64,000 nt of DNA. It comes from Metabacillus bambusae (GTDB lineage Bacteria > Bacillota > Bacilli > Bacillales > Bacillaceae). Below the pieces are notes generated by a model, which saw only the letters and a program-made list of their open reading frames with translations, searched no databases and was not told the DNA's origin. How positions within the stretch are numbered: the stretch's first letter is position 1; every line of letters starts with the position of its first letter. Shown piece by piece: positions 16,625 through 25,679 of this stretch. Made by a program: the position numbers and the translations under genes. The stretch covers positions 1 to 64,000 of the forward strand of contig NZ_JAGDEL010000005.1 in assembly GCF_017497975.1 (NCBI RefSeq). The letters run 5' to 3'.

Positions 16625-17726
16625 TTATGATAATTTCGAACGTAAGAATGCATCAATAAACGGATCTAATTCTCCATCCATGACCGCATGTACGTTGCCG
16701 ATTTCTGTATTTGTGCGGTGATCCTTCACCATTGAATATGGGTGGAATACGTAGGAACGAATTTGGCTGCCCCAGCCGATGTCCTTTTGCTCACCACGGA
16801 TTTCCGCAAGCTCTGCTTCTTGCTCTTCAATTCGTTTTTGGTATAGCTTAGCTTGAAGCATTTTCATAGCACGCTCGCGGTTTTTAATTTGAGAACGTTC
16901 TGTTTGACATGTCACAACGATATTCGTTGGCAAATGTGTGATACGAACAGCTGAGTCAGTTGTATTAATATGCTGTCCACCAGCTCCACTCGCACGGTAC
17001 GTATCAACTTTTAAATCCTCTGTCCGAATTTCGATATCGATTTCTTCATTAAATTCAGGCATAATCTCACAAGAAACGAATGAAGTATGGCGACGACCTG
17101 ATGAGTCGAAAGGTGAAATACGTACTAAGCGATGAACACCTTTTTCTGCTTTTAAGTAGCCATATGCATTATGTCCTTTGATAAGGAGGGTAACACTTTT
17201 TATTCCAGCTTCATCACCTGGTAAATAATCAAGTGTCTCTACCTTGAAGCCTTTTTTCTCAGCCCAACGTGTGTACATACGTAATAGCATTGAACCCCAG
17301 TCTTGAGACTCCGTTCCACCAGCACCTGGGTGTAGCTCAAGGATCGCATTATTTTTGTCATGCTGCTCACTTAGCAACAGCTGTAGTTCGAAGTCATTCA
17401 ACTTACCTACTAAATCCTTAATTTCAGAAACAAGCTCTTCCTGTAAATCTGCATCTTCTTCTTCTTTCACAAGTTCATAGGTTAATTGAAGATTTTCATA
17501 AGACTCATTTAACTCATGAAACTGGTCAACCATTTCTTTTAATGCGTTTGTTTCATTTATGACAGTTTGCGCAGCGTTTTGGTTATCCCAAAAATCAGGT
17601 GCAGTCATTTGACCTTCTAGCTGCTGAATACGAGCTTCCTTTATATCGAGGTCAAAGAGACCCCCTAAAGTCCGCTAAACGTTTAGCTGTTTTTTCAAGC
17701 TCTTGTCGAATTTCTACCAATTCCAT
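16625..17726 (-). CDS. prfB: Peptide chain release factor 2, with programmed +1 frameshift
   Basis: The first frame starts at ATG 17726 ([20 protein letters not shown]) and runs to a TGA at 17654-17652 within CTT-TGA-C, preceded by the SD-like AGGGGG. A +1 shift joins it to the main frame, which encodes the release factor core with the GGQ motif ([10 protein letters not shown]). Together they give about 366 residues, the normal length. This is the classic autoregulatory frameshift: low RF2 lets the ribosome pause at UGA and shift. The main frame alone (start 17608) is truncated. Confidence 0.95.
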
Positions 17727-17776
17727 TGCAGTCACCTCGGGTTTAATTTGTGTTGTCAGGATAAATCCGCAAACAA

Positions 17777-17802
17777 GAGAGAGGTGTAATGTCACCTCTC
17801 TC
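17777..17802 (-). terminator. Hairpin between secA and prfB
   Basis: Perfect GAGAGAGGTG / CACCTCTCTC stem. The flanking T content is modest (TTGTTTG on the reverse strand), so it may be only a partial terminator, allowing secA-prfB cotranscription as in B. subtilis. Confidence 0.65.
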
Positions 17803-17851
17803 AGTTTAAGTAATTTCTATATTATATACCTTTTTCTCTATTGAAAGCTAT

Positions 17852-20362
17852 TTATTGTCCACAGCAGTTTTTGTATTTTTTACCACTGCCACAAATACAT
17901 GGCTCATTTCGACCAATTTCAACGACTTTACGAGACGGTTTTTTCTTTGGAGGTGCATCGCCTTCTTTTGGATGTACGGCTGTTTGGCCCTTCGCTACCT
18001 CTTGGCGCTCAAGATTGTTGCGAATTTGGGCTTTCATGATATATTTCGCAACATCCTCTTCAATGGAAGCAATCATGTTTTCAAACATTGCAAAGCCTTC
18101 CATTTGGTATTCACGCAATGGATCATTTTGACCGTATGCACGTAAATGAATACCCTGACGAAGCTGATCCATCGCATCGATGTGATCCATCCATTTTGAA
18201 TCAACAGCTCGAAGAAGAATAACTTTTTCGAACTCACGCATTTGCTCATCGCCGAAGTCTTCTTCTTTCAGGTTGTAGAGCGCGATTGCCTTTTTGCTAA
18301 TAAGCTCTGTCATTTCTTCAGGATCTTTTCCACGAAGATCAGATATTCCAAGCTCACCCTCTTGAAGAATGTTGGCATTCATATAATCAATAATACCTTC
18401 TAAGTTCCATTCTTCCTCAACCTCATCTTGTGGTGTATACGTACCTACAGTGCGCTCAATCGTTGACAGAAGCATTTTTTCAACAATCTCACGAAGGTTA
18501 TCAGAATCAAGAACTTCAAAGCGTTGTTTATAAATAACCTCACGTTGCTGACGTAAAACATCATCATATTGTAGAAGCTGTTTACGTGCATCAAAGTTAT
18601 TTCCTTCAACACGTTTTTGCGCAGATTCAACAGCACGAGAGACAATTTTACTTTGAATTGGTTGCGTATCGTCCATACCTAGACGATCCATCATATTCAT
18701 CATATTTTCTGAGCCAAAGCGGCGCATTAATTCATCTTCCATAGAAAGATAGAATTGCGTTGCACCCGGATCACCTTGACGTCCTGAACGTCCACGAAGC
18801 TGGTTATCAATACGGCGGGATTCATGACGCTCTGTCCCGATAACCGCTAAACCACCTAGCTCGCGAACACCATCACCAAGCTTGATATCTGTACCACGAC
18901 CAGCCATATTTGTTGCAATCGTAACCGCTCCACGCTGACCAGCATTTTCAATAATTTCTGCTTCCTTCTCATGGTTTTTTGCATTTAACACATGATGGGG
19001 AACCCCTTTTTTCTTAAGAAGCTGAGAAATTAATTCAGATGTTTCAACAGCAACGGTACCAACTAAAATTGGCTGACCAAGATCATGACGTTGTGATACA
19101 TCCTCTACAACCGCACGGAATTTCCCTTCCATTGAACGGTAAACTAAATCAGCTTTATCATCACGTGCAATTGGCTTGTTCGTTGGAATTGCGACAACCT
19201 GCATATTATAAATATTGCGGAACTCTTCTTCTTCCGTTTTCGCTGTACCAGTCATACCAGAAAGCTTTTTATACATACGGAAGTAGTTTTGGAATGTGAT
19301 TGTTGCAAGTGTCATGCTTTCATTTTGAATCTCTAGACCTTCTTTAGCTTCAATTGCCTGGTGAAGCCCATCACTATAGCGGCGTCCCTTCATTAGACGA
19401 CCAGTGAACGAGTCAACAATAACAACCTGTTCTTCTTCAACCACATAGTCAACATCGCGTTGCATCACAAATTGTGCTTTTAACGCTTGGTTGATGTGAT
19501 GATTTAACGCAACATGGTTGATGTCGAAAAGATTTTCAATTCCAAACGCTTTTTCAGCTTTCGTCATACCGTCCTCTGTAAGCTGAACAGCCTTTGTTTT
19601 CACATCATATGTAAAATCTTCTTCCTGCTTTAATTGACGAACAAAACCATTGGCTTGGATATAAAGCTTTGTCGATTTCGCAGCTTGTCCTGAGATAATT
19701 AACGGTGTTCTCGCTTCATCGACTAAGATCGAGTCAACCTCATCAATTACAGCAAAATTAAGTGGACGCTGTACCATTTGCTCACGGTAAAGAACCATAT
19801 TGTCTCGCAAATAATCAAAGCCAAGTTCATTATTTGTTGAATATGTAACATCTGCAGCATATGCTTCACGCTTTTCATCTTTGTTAAGTGAATTTAAGTT
19901 AAGACCAACTGTTAGACCAAGGAATTCAAATAATTGACCCATTTCATGTGCATCACGACTAGCTAAATATTCATTGACTGTGACAACATGTACACCTTCA
20001 CCTGATAGCGCATTTAAATAAACAGGCATTGTTGAAGTTAAGGTTTTCCCTTCACCTGTTTTCATTTCTGATATATTCCCTTCATGTAAGGAAATACCAC
20101 CCATTAACTGTACCTTGTATGGATGTAAACCTAACACACGCTTCGCCGCTTCACGAACAACAGCAAAAGCCTCTATTAAAAGATCGTCGAGTGATTCACC
20201 CTTCGCAACACGACCCTTAAATTCTTCTGTTTTTGCTTTAAGATCATCATCTGATAAACCGCTCATTTTACTGCTTAACGCATCAATCTGATCAGCCATC
20301 TTTTCATAACGATTTAACGCACGTTTGTTAAAATCAAACACCTTATTTAAAATTCCAAGCAT
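17852..20362 (-). CDS. secA: Preprotein translocase ATPase SecA
   Basis: 836 residues. Walker A region [15 protein letters not shown]-like [17 protein letters not shown], helicase motif [14 protein letters not shown] and [13 protein letters not shown] are all present, and the C-terminal zinc finger [14 protein letters not shown] is intact. It drives Sec export across the membrane. The place between hpf and prfB is the conserved Bacillus order, but here rbsK and a broken Rpn gene have been inserted upstream. Confidence 0.98.
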   Translation of the reverse strand: MLGILNKVFDFNKRALNRYEKMADQIDALSSKMSGLSDDDLKAKTEEFKGRVAKGESLDDLLIEAFAVVREAAKRVLGLHPYKVQLMGGISLHEGNISEMKTGEGKTLTSTMPVYLNALSGEGVHVVTVNEYLASRDAHEMGQLFEFLGLTVGLNLNSLNKDEKREAYAADVTYSTNNELGFDYLRDNMVLYREQMVQRPLNFAVIDEVDSILVDEARTPLIISGQAAKSTKLYIQANGFVRQLKQEEDFTYDVKTKAVQLTEDGMTKAEKAFGIENLFDINHVALNHHINQALKAQFVMQRDVDYVVEEEQVVIVDSFTGRLMKGRRYSDGLHQAIEAKEGLEIQNESMTLATITFQNYFRMYKKLSGMTGTAKTEEEEFRNIYNMQVVAIPTNKPIARDDKADLVYRSMEGKFRAVVEDVSQRHDLGQPILVGTVAVETSELISQLLKKKGVPHHVLNAKNHEKEAEIIENAGQRGAVTIATNMAGRGTDIKLGDGVRELGGLAVIGTERHESRRIDNQLRGRSGRQGDPGATQFYLSMEDELMRRFGSENMMNMMDRLGMDDTQPIQSKIVSRAVESAQKRVEGNNFDARKQLLQYDDVLRQQREVIYKQRFEVLDSDNLREIVEKMLLSTIERTVGTYTPQDEVEEEWNLEGIIDYMNANILQEGELGISDLRGKDPEEMTELISKKAIALYNLKEEDFGDEQMREFEKVILLRAVDSKWMDHIDAMDQLRQGIHLRAYGQNDPLREYQMEGFAMFENMIASIEEDVAKYIMKAQIRNNLERQEVAKGQTAVHPKEGDAPPKKKPSRKVVEIGRNEPCICGSGKKYKNCCGQ

Positions 20363-20486
20363 TCATAACGCTCCTCTGTGTTTAGAGTGAAATTATCATT
20401 TTTGTTATTGTTTTTGTTAAACTATCCTTTATTTTAGCACTATTTGAGATGGGGTACAACCGGGTGCCTTTTGCGGTATACTATCG

Positions 20487-21419
20487 TTATAACTTTCGTA
20501 TTTCGTCTTCTGGTAGATCTGTTAACTTTGCAATCATCTCAACTGGTAACCCTTCAATTAACATTCTCCTCGCGACTTTCCGCTTTCCTTCTTCTTTTCC
20601 TTCGTCCCTTTCCAACTTCATTAATTCGCCAAAAGTTAACGGTAGATTTTTTCGATCTAGATACATCGTTTCCATCTCCTTTGAGAGAATGATTTCATTT
20701 CTTAGTTTTTGAGTTAGTTCTTTAGGTAATTGTAGTAAATAGTCAATGAAGTAGATTAATGTAGAAATATAAATGCGTTGTTCCTCTTGGGGGTTATTAT
20801 TTTTTTGTAAGACTAACTTGATTAATTTCCGTTTAAAGCGGTAACGTTTCTCGTCATCAGTTTTTGCCTCATTTGCAAATTTACCTGCTAATACAGCAAG
20901 AGCAAATGGATTACTTGATAATAGTAGCTGATTTTCATCTTGGTCAGAAAATTTATATATATTATATTTATATATCAACTCAGTCCCATGATACGAACGA
21001 TGATATTTATTGGGGCGAAAACTTTTAGTACCATCCGTTAATAATGCAATTGCACAAATATCCTGATTGTATTTATCAAAAATTCGATAGCAGTATTGGA
21101 ACATTCTCTTCGAAAACCCTGGATCATAGTCTCCCTGTACTTCAATATGAATAAGAATCCACTTTTCTTCTCCATTCTTTAGAAATACTTTCACAATTTG
21201 ATCGGCTACATTTTTACCTTTCTTTTCTTGAATTATTTCTTAAAAAAGTTCTTGTTGTAAAAATTCAGGTTCCTTTAAAAAGTCAATTTCCTCGTATAAA
21301 TCAGCTGCAAAGTATAGGATAAACTCTTCAAACAACTCATAAATCAATTTTTTCCAAAGTCCATCATAATCAATACCATTATATTCTCGAGGCTTCTCTA
21401 ACACCCTATAGATCATCAT
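20487..21419 (-). pseudogene. Rpn-family PD-(D/E)XK nuclease gene with one in-frame stop
   Basis: ATG 21419 after an AGGATG ribosome site opens a frame reading REYNGIDYDGLWKKLIYELF, which runs to a TAA at about 21239-21241 and then continues in the same frame through QIVKVFLKNG, EVQGDYDPGFSKRMFQYCYR (the E-x-Q nuclease motif) and a Lys-rich tail that ends GLPVEMIAKLTDLPEDEI. The family is the recombination-promoting nuclease / transposase-31 group. One nonsense codon splits it into about 59 and 250 codons; a GTG near 21194 could restart the distal part. It appears to be a recent mutation, because the rest is intact. Confidence 0.8.
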
Positions 21420-21491
21420 TATTTTATCACATCCTTATTTACTATTATACCAGGATGGAACATTTGTTCTATAAAAACATTCTATAGGGTG
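21402..21491. repeat. 11-bp inverted repeat around the Rpn gene promoter
   Basis: CACCCTATAGA at 21402-21412 (inside the first codons) and TCTATAGGGTG at 21481-21491 are perfect inverted copies, 68 bp apart. An extended -10 (TGGTATAAT on the reverse strand, 21444-21452) lies between them, together with GAACAAATGTTC (21461-21472). Confidence 0.6.
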
Positions 21492-21505
21492 CTAACTACA
21501 TACGC

Positions 21506-22411
21506 TTATGACTGGGGACTGTCCCCTGATACAAACGCCTCTACTTCATCTAAGGTAGGCATACCTGCTTGCGCACCTAGCTTTGTTACAGACAATGCTG
21601 CAACCGCATTGGCAAATTGGCAGGATTCTTTTAAAGCTGCACCATTGCTTAAAGAGAAAGCTAACGCTCCATTGAAGGAGTCTCCTGCACCAGTAGAATC
21701 AACAGCATTGACTTTATAGCCCTGGATGAGAGTTTCTCCATATTGATAAAGCATGACACCTTTTGAGCCTTTTGTTACGATGCATTTTTCTTTAACTAAT
21801 TTTAATTCTTCGTCAGACATGTTGCTTGCTGATAAAAGCATTTCTTGTTCGTGTTCGTTTGGTGTTATGTAATCTACTTGTAGGATTAGTTCCTTTGGTA
21901 GTTTTTGAATCGGAGCAGGATTTAAGATCACTTGCACATTATGTCTTTTTGCTAGTTGAACGGCTTCCATTACACTTTGCAATGGGATTTCCAGCTGTAA
22001 AAGCACGATATCACTTTCAGCGATGAGGTGTTCATGCTGTTTAACGACTTCAGGTGTGACAAAATGATTGGCACCAGATACGATGATTATGCTGTTATCT
22101 CCATTGGAAAGTGTTATAGAGGCAATACCTGTTGAAGTTTCGGGAATGGTTTTGACATTTTCCACCGAAACTCCTTGAGCGGTTAAATGATTTTTCAATT
22201 CATTCCCAAATGCGTCGTCCCCTACGCAGCCAATCATGGTGACCCCTGCTCCTAATCTCGCTGCTGCTACAGCCTGGTTAGCACCTTTTCCACCTGGAAT
22301 TGTGAAAAAGGATTCCCCTAAAACGGTTTCTCCGACTTTTGGAATTGTATTTGTTTTCGTAACAAGATCCATATTTATACTTCCTATTACAGTAATTTTA
22401 GGTTTACTCAT
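21506..22411 (-). CDS. rbsK: Ribokinase
   Basis: 301 residues of the PfkB family. The N-terminal substrate motif GGKGANQAVAAARLGA and the C-terminal DSTGAGDSFNGAL (catalytic Asp) are both present. It phosphorylates ribose at O5. There are no ribose transporter genes beside it, so it stands alone between hpf and the Rpn gene. The last residues (SGDSPQS) are encoded by a GGGGACAGTCCCC palindrome, so the natural C-terminus seems to have been replaced or extended by a repeat insertion. Confidence 0.92.
   Translation of the reverse strand: MSKPKITVIGSINMDLVTKTNTIPKVGETVLGESFFTIPGGKGANQAVAAARLGAGVTMIGCVGDDAFGNELKNHLTAQGVSVENVKTIPETSTGIASITLSNGDNSIIIVSGANHFVTPEVVKQHEHLIAESDIVLLQLEIPLQSVMEAVQLAKRHNVQVILNPAPIQKLPKELILQVDYITPNEHEQEMLLSASNMSDEELKLVKEKCIVTKGSKGVMLYQYGETLIQGYKVNAVDSTGAGDSFNGALAFSLSNGAALKESCQFANAVAALSVTKLGAQAGMPTLDEVEAFVSGDSPQS
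21514..21526. repeat. GGGGACTGTCCCC half-element inside the 3' end of rbsK
   Basis: The same 13-bp core as in the palindrome at 9943-9988. It codes for GDSP near the end of rbsK and lies 9 bp before its stop codon. Confidence 0.7.
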
Positions 22412-22436
22412 CTTTTTCTCCCCTATAAATGAAATA

Positions 22437-22459
22437 ACAGCGCCCTAATTGGGCGCTGT
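22437..22459 (-). terminator. Terminator after hpf
   Basis: ACAGCGCCC / GGGCGCTGT perfect stem, followed by TATTTCATTT on the reverse strand, between the hpf stop and the rbsK start. Confidence 0.8.
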
Positions 22460-22466
22460 CCTTGTT

Positions 22467-23021
22467 TTATACATGAGGCTCAATTAAGCCATATTTACCA
22501 TCTTTACGTTTATAGACAACATTTGTTTTATTTGTTTTAGAATCCGTAAATACAAAAAAACTGTGGCCTAGCATGTCCATTTGTAGGATCGCTTCCTCGC
22601 TGTCCATCGGCTTTAAGTTAAAGCGCTTTGTACGAACAACTTCTTCTTGATCTTCCTCTTCTAAAGGAGCGTTATCCTCAGGTTGTAGATTGCTAAACAC
22701 AAACTTTGGAGCACCTTGCTCACGAAGCTTGCGATTGACTTTTGTTTTATGTTTACGAATTTGACGTTCTAATTTATTTACCACAAGATCAATGGCTGCG
22801 TACATGTCTTGATTATGCTCCTCAGCACGAAGCACAAGATCTGTCATTGGAATCGTTACTTCTATTTTTGACTCTTGGTCATTATAGAATTTTAAGTTTA
22901 CATTCACATTTGCGTTAACTGACTCTTCAAAGTATCGCTCAAGCTTACCAATTTTCTTTTCTGCATATTCTCTTAGTGCTGGAGTTATTTCAATGTTTTC
23001 CCCTCTGACGTTATATCTCAT
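22467..23021 (-). CDS. hpf: Long-form ribosome hibernation promoting factor
   Basis: 184 residues: N-terminal ribosome-binding domain (about 1-100, starting MRYNVRGENIEITPAL) and C-terminal dimerisation domain (about 125-184, RTKRFNLKPMDSEEAILQMDMLGH). It dimerises 70S ribosomes into 100S particles in stationary phase or stress. Orthologue of B. subtilis YvyD. The position upstream of secA is conserved. Confidence 0.96.
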   Translation of the reverse strand: MRYNVRGENIEITPALREYAEKKIGKLERYFEESVNANVNVNLKFYNDQESKIEVTIPMTDLVLRAEEHNQDMYAAIDLVVNKLERQIRKHKTKVNRKLREQGAPKFVFSNLQPEDNAPLEEEDQEEVVRTKRFNLKPMDSEEAILQMDMLGHSFFVFTDSKTNKTNVVYKRKDGKYGLIEPHV

Positions 23022-23066
23022 GATTGAACTCCTCCTTTATGATAAAGCTATGTATACTTAATTCTA

Positions 23067-23094
23067 TATTCCCCTGCTCGTCTCCTGCCTAAAC
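23067..23094 (-). promoter_or_regulatory. SigB-like promoter candidate for hpf
   Basis: The reverse strand has GTTTAG, about 14 bp, then GGGGAATA. This is near the SigB pattern GTTT-N13-GGGTAT. B. subtilis yvyD is known to be SigB- and SigH-controlled. The -10 is not perfect. Confidence 0.45.
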
Positions 23095-23233
23095 GTAAAA
23101 ATTTCGTGAAGAAATTGTGAAAATTGTTGAAGATTGTTTTATTTTTGTAAATACAGGATTAAGTGTAATAGTATATGCGCTTACATTGGGGGATATGAAT
23201 TGATCAATTAAGATACAAAAAAAACTCACTAAA

Positions 23234-23330
23234 TTACTTTAGTAAGTTCAAAACGTTTTGGGGTTGTTGATTGGCTTGGAGCTTGGATTAATATTGATTG
23301 TGTGGCTTAAAGGAGAATGAAACTTTTCGT
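23234..23330 (-). pseudogene. Flagellin C-terminal relic
   Basis: The reverse strand reads TQSILIQA in one frame and, one base over, QANQQPQNVLNLLK followed by TAA at 23236-23234. This is the classical end of a flagellin (compare ANQQPQGVLQLL in the intact copies here), with a frameshift. Upstream of about 23300 no further flagellin sequence could be read. It shows that a further flagellin gene once stood at this spot. Confidence 0.7.
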
Positions 23331-23368
23331 ATGGCAACAGTACACGAGGAATTAGAGGCTGAGGTGTA

Positions 23369-23434
23369 TTATGATTGATTCCTATGTAATTTTAATGCAT
23401 TGAGTATTTCTTTCAACATTGTTTCCTGTTCCAT
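23369..23434 (-). CDS. Possible 21-residue peptide with strong ribosome site
   Basis: ATG 23434 follows AGGAGGTGTGGTT and opens a 21-codon frame, MEQETMLKEILNALKLHRNQS, which would form an amphipathic helix. No homologue is recognised. It may be the start of a decayed gene. The remainder of 23440-23734 shows no gene. Confidence 0.3.
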   Translation of the reverse strand: MEQETMLKEILNALKLHRNQS

Positions 23435-23734
23435 AACCACACCTCCTTCGCTATCATTCAAAATCAATATAACTAAATTTGCATACAATATGATTTTATT
23501 GATCAGGGCATTCTTTTTGTAGTTATACATTTACATTTTGGGAGAACTTTTCATAAGAATCCGGCAAAAATGGAAATAAGAATCGTATGTACAACCTTAA
23601 TCAAAGTTTGAGGAGGAAAGGTTGAAAAATTTAACTCTAGGATAACTTTTCCTAGAGTTTCTTGTTTCCTATCATTATATATATTGATGGAGTCTAACAA
23701 TCTTTAGGAAGTGACAAACTTTAGAGCAGATTTT

Positions 23735-24094
23735 TTATATCACTTCATTCCAGACACTTCTTAGCTCATTCAAAAACTGCTCTACTTCTTCCAAAATCAA
23801 AACATCACAATTCATATTCGCTTCGATCAATCTGCGGTTAATATAATCAATTAGCATCATAAATTTCTTCCCGCCATCTATTGAATTGTTAATCAATGGA
23901 ATGATTTCAACTACAATCTGTTGAGCTATTTGAATTTGCCTATTTTGCTCTGCAATGTCAATAGCATGCATTGCTTGTATTCCTTTTTTGACTACCTTGA
24001 TCGTCTCATCTAAAAGCCATAAAAGGAGTTTTCCCGTTGGCAATGTTAATAAGCTGTTTTGTTTATATAATTTGCTTACCATTTTTATATCCAT
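23735..24094 (-). CDS. FliS-like flagellin chaperone paralogue
   Basis: 119 residues, close in length to FliS. The C-terminal half matches canonical FliS of this same window at many positions: LIDYINRRLIEANMNCDVLILEEVEQFLNELRSVW here against YEYLNHRLIEANTKNDKEILKEVEGHVTEFRDTW. The N-terminal half is more diverged (SLLTLPTGKLLLWLLDETIKVV). FliS binds the C-terminus of unpolymerised flagellin and delivers it to the export gate. It is transcribed divergently from a diverged flagellin gene, suggesting a dedicated chaperone-substrate pair. Preceded by AGAGGAG and a SigD-type promoter. Confidence 0.75.
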   Translation of the reverse strand: MDIKMVSKLYKQNSLLTLPTGKLLLWLLDETIKVVKKGIQAMHAIDIAEQNRQIQIAQQIVVEIIPLINNSIDGGKKFMMLIDYINRRLIEANMNCDVLILEEVEQFLNELRSVWNEVI

Positions 24095-24125
24095 TAACGT
24101 GACTCCTCTTAAATATATATTGATA

Positions 24126-24152
24126 ATATCGTCACTTTTTTGGAAAAGTTCA
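24126..24152 (-). promoter_or_regulatory. SigD-type promoter for the FliS-like gene
   Basis: Reverse strand: TGAA (24149-24152), 15-bp spacer, GACGATAT (24126-24133). SigD consensus is TAAA-N15-GCCGATAT. Confidence 0.65.
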
Positions 24153-24162
24153 CTTTCCTCCT

Positions 24163-24189
24163 TGAAAAAAACAGAAAATATGACGATAT
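24163..24189 (+). promoter_or_regulatory. SigD-type promoter for the divergent flagellin
   Basis: Plus strand: TGAA (24163-24166), 15-bp spacer, GACGATAT (24182-24189). Same -35 and -10 words and the same spacing as the opposite promoter. Confidence 0.7.
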
Positions 24190-24231
24190 TACTAAGGTAA
24201 AAGAAGATTTTTAGTGAAATGAGGTGAAAAT

Positions 24232-25044
24232 TTGAGAATTCACAATCAATCAGCTATTGCCTTTTCTGTAAACCGCTACCAGCGTAATGAAACAAAGATG
24301 GAAAAGACAATCGATAAGTTGGCAACCGGTTTAAATATCCGCCGCGCAAGTGACAATGCAGCTGGACTTGCTGTATCCGAAACAATGCGTGCACAAATAA
24401 GAGGCCTTTCACAAGCTCAGCGTAATATGCAGGATGGTCTTTCCGTTTTGTCAGCGGCCAATGAAGGATTAAATAATGTGAATGGACTTTTACAAAGAGC
24501 ACGTGAGTTAGCAGTTATGAATGCGAGTGACACATTAACAGATTCCGACCGTCAAGCTAGTCAAATGGAACTCGAACAGTTAATGGAAGGAATCAACGAC
24601 ACAGCTAACAAACTAGAATTTAATACGAAAAAAATTCTCGGAGACAATGCACCTTTAGTATTGATGGTTGGTGCCAATCCTGGACAGAAAATCACTTTAG
24701 ATTTAATGGATACAAGTACATCAGCATTAGAACTGGATGATGTAAACCTGCTCACAACTGATACATCCTCCGATTTAATCACTAAGCTTGATGACGCCAT
24801 TATGGAGACAACTGGAAATTTGACTAAGGTTGGCTCTTATTACGAATCCATTGAACATCATATGAATAATTCTCTTTTGAAAGAGACTAATCTTACTTCT
24901 TCCATTTCAAAATTGACTGACACGGATATGGCAAAAGAAATGATGCAGTTCGTTAGTCTGGAAATACGCCAAAAAAGTGATCTGTTACTAGTATCTAACG
25001 TAAATCAAAATGCTGCTGATATTCTAACTATTATTACTACTTAA
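24232..25044 (+). CDS. Diverged minimal flagellin
   Basis: 270 residues starting at TTG after GAGGTGAAAA. The flagellin N-terminal domain is clear (KLATGLNIRRASDNAAGLAV, then RAQIRGLSQAQRNMQDGLS and the RARELAVMNASDTLTDSDR helix), and the C-terminal domain is recognisable (LTDTDMAKEMMQFV) but ends NQNAADILTIITT in place of the usual NQQPQGVLQLL. There is almost no D2/D3 insert. The changed C-terminus is where FliS and the export gate bind, matching the presence of a diverged FliS next door. It is the only flagellin on the plus strand here. Confidence 0.88.
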   Translation: MRIHNQSAIAFSVNRYQRNETKMEKTIDKLATGLNIRRASDNAAGLAVSETMRAQIRGLSQAQRNMQDGLSVLSAANEGLNNVNGLLQRARELAVMNASDTLTDSDRQASQMELEQLMEGINDTANKLEFNTKKILGDNAPLVLMVGANPGQKITLDLMDTSTSALELDDVNLLTTDTSSDLITKLDDAIMETTGNLTKVGSYYESIEHHMNNSLLKETNLTSSISKLTDTDMAKEMMQFVSLEIRQKSDLLLVSNVNQNAADILTIITT

Positions 25045-25055
25045 CACGTATATAT

Positions 25056-25088
25056 AAGAGCCTTTCCTAATGCAGGAGAGGCTCTTTT
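25056..25088 (+). terminator. Terminator after the diverged flagellin
   Basis: AAGAGCCT / AGGCTCTTTT stem with T tract, 12 bp beyond the stop. Confidence 0.85.
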
Positions 25089-25125
25089 GTATACAATATT
25101 TAATAAACGAGGGGATAGGACACAC

Positions 25126-25169
25126 GAAAGGAGGATTAATCACTCTTCATAGTAATTAATCCTCCTTTC
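25126..25169. repeat. Long hairpin, 19-bp arms
   Basis: GAAAGGAGGATTAATCACT and AGTAATTAATCCTCCTTTC pair with one mismatch around a 6-nt loop. There is no T tract on either side, so it is not a typical terminator. Confidence 0.6.
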
Positions 25170-25235
25170 CAGTAAAAAACATTTGTTGAGTATAGTGGGT
25201 ATGCATACATAAAAATAATGACCTTAATCTATTTC

Positions 25236-25284
25236 ATGAACCCTTCCCCACCGACCATTTCTCGCTTGAGGAAGGGGATTCTTG
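25236..25284 (-). repeat. Possible right-end or omega-RNA relic of an IS200/IS605 element
   Basis: On the reverse strand ACAAGAATCCCCTTCC is followed by TCAAGCGAGAAATGG and GGGGAAGGGTTCA, forming a stem of about 8 bp. AAGAATCCCC-stem-GGGG-xx-GTTCA is the pattern at right ends of IS200/IS605 elements that carry TnpB. No tnpA or tnpB sequence is present nearby, so this would be a solitary relic. Confidence 0.35.
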
Positions 25285-25328
25285 TCTTATTAAAGAAACT
25301 AAGATTATTCAGTTAGTTGCATATGCAG

Positions 25329-25679
25329 CTATTTCCGCTTATCGTAATACATCCCATCGATGGTTGTATTTTGGTATGGATTTATATATTTATTCGTAGA
25401 AGTTCTTGTTTTTTTCAATTGTGCGATATCGACTTGAACTCTTTTCTTTATTTCTACAAAACTTGCTGAAAGTTGTTCATTCCAGAGAATAATTTGTTGC
25501 CCAAGCTTTTTCTCATTTTGAGTAAAAGGTGGTTTCATCTCTTTTATAAGAAGATCACGTTGTTCAAGTAGCTCTGTGATGTTATTAATAACATTCTCAC
25601 GATCTTCCTTTTCAATCTCGTTAGTAGAAATGTCCACAAGTTCCTTTGTCATATCATAGACTTGTTTCACAGCATTCAC
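25329..25679 (-). CDS. fliT: Flagellar chaperone FliT
   Basis: 116 residues, mostly helical. The C-terminal YQNTTIDGMYYDKRK is typical of Bacillus FliT proteins. Start GTG 25679 overlaps the fliS stop by one base (TAGTG), so the two are translationally coupled. FliT is a chaperone for the filament cap protein FliD and follows fliS as in B. subtilis. Confidence 0.9.
   Translation of the reverse strand: MNAVKQVYDMTKELVDISTNEIEKEDRENVINNITELLEQRDLLIKEMKPPFTQNEKKLGQQIILWNEQLSASFVEIKKRVQVDIAQLKKTRTSTNKYINPYQNTTIDGMYYDKRK

Noticed and set aside
16442-16630. 62-codon hydrophobic plus-strand frame with repeated LQL/ILQL pattern
   Set aside because: It is produced by the 21-bp repeats (7 codons each) and the prfB terminator, starts at TTG without a ribosome site, and runs antisense into prfB.
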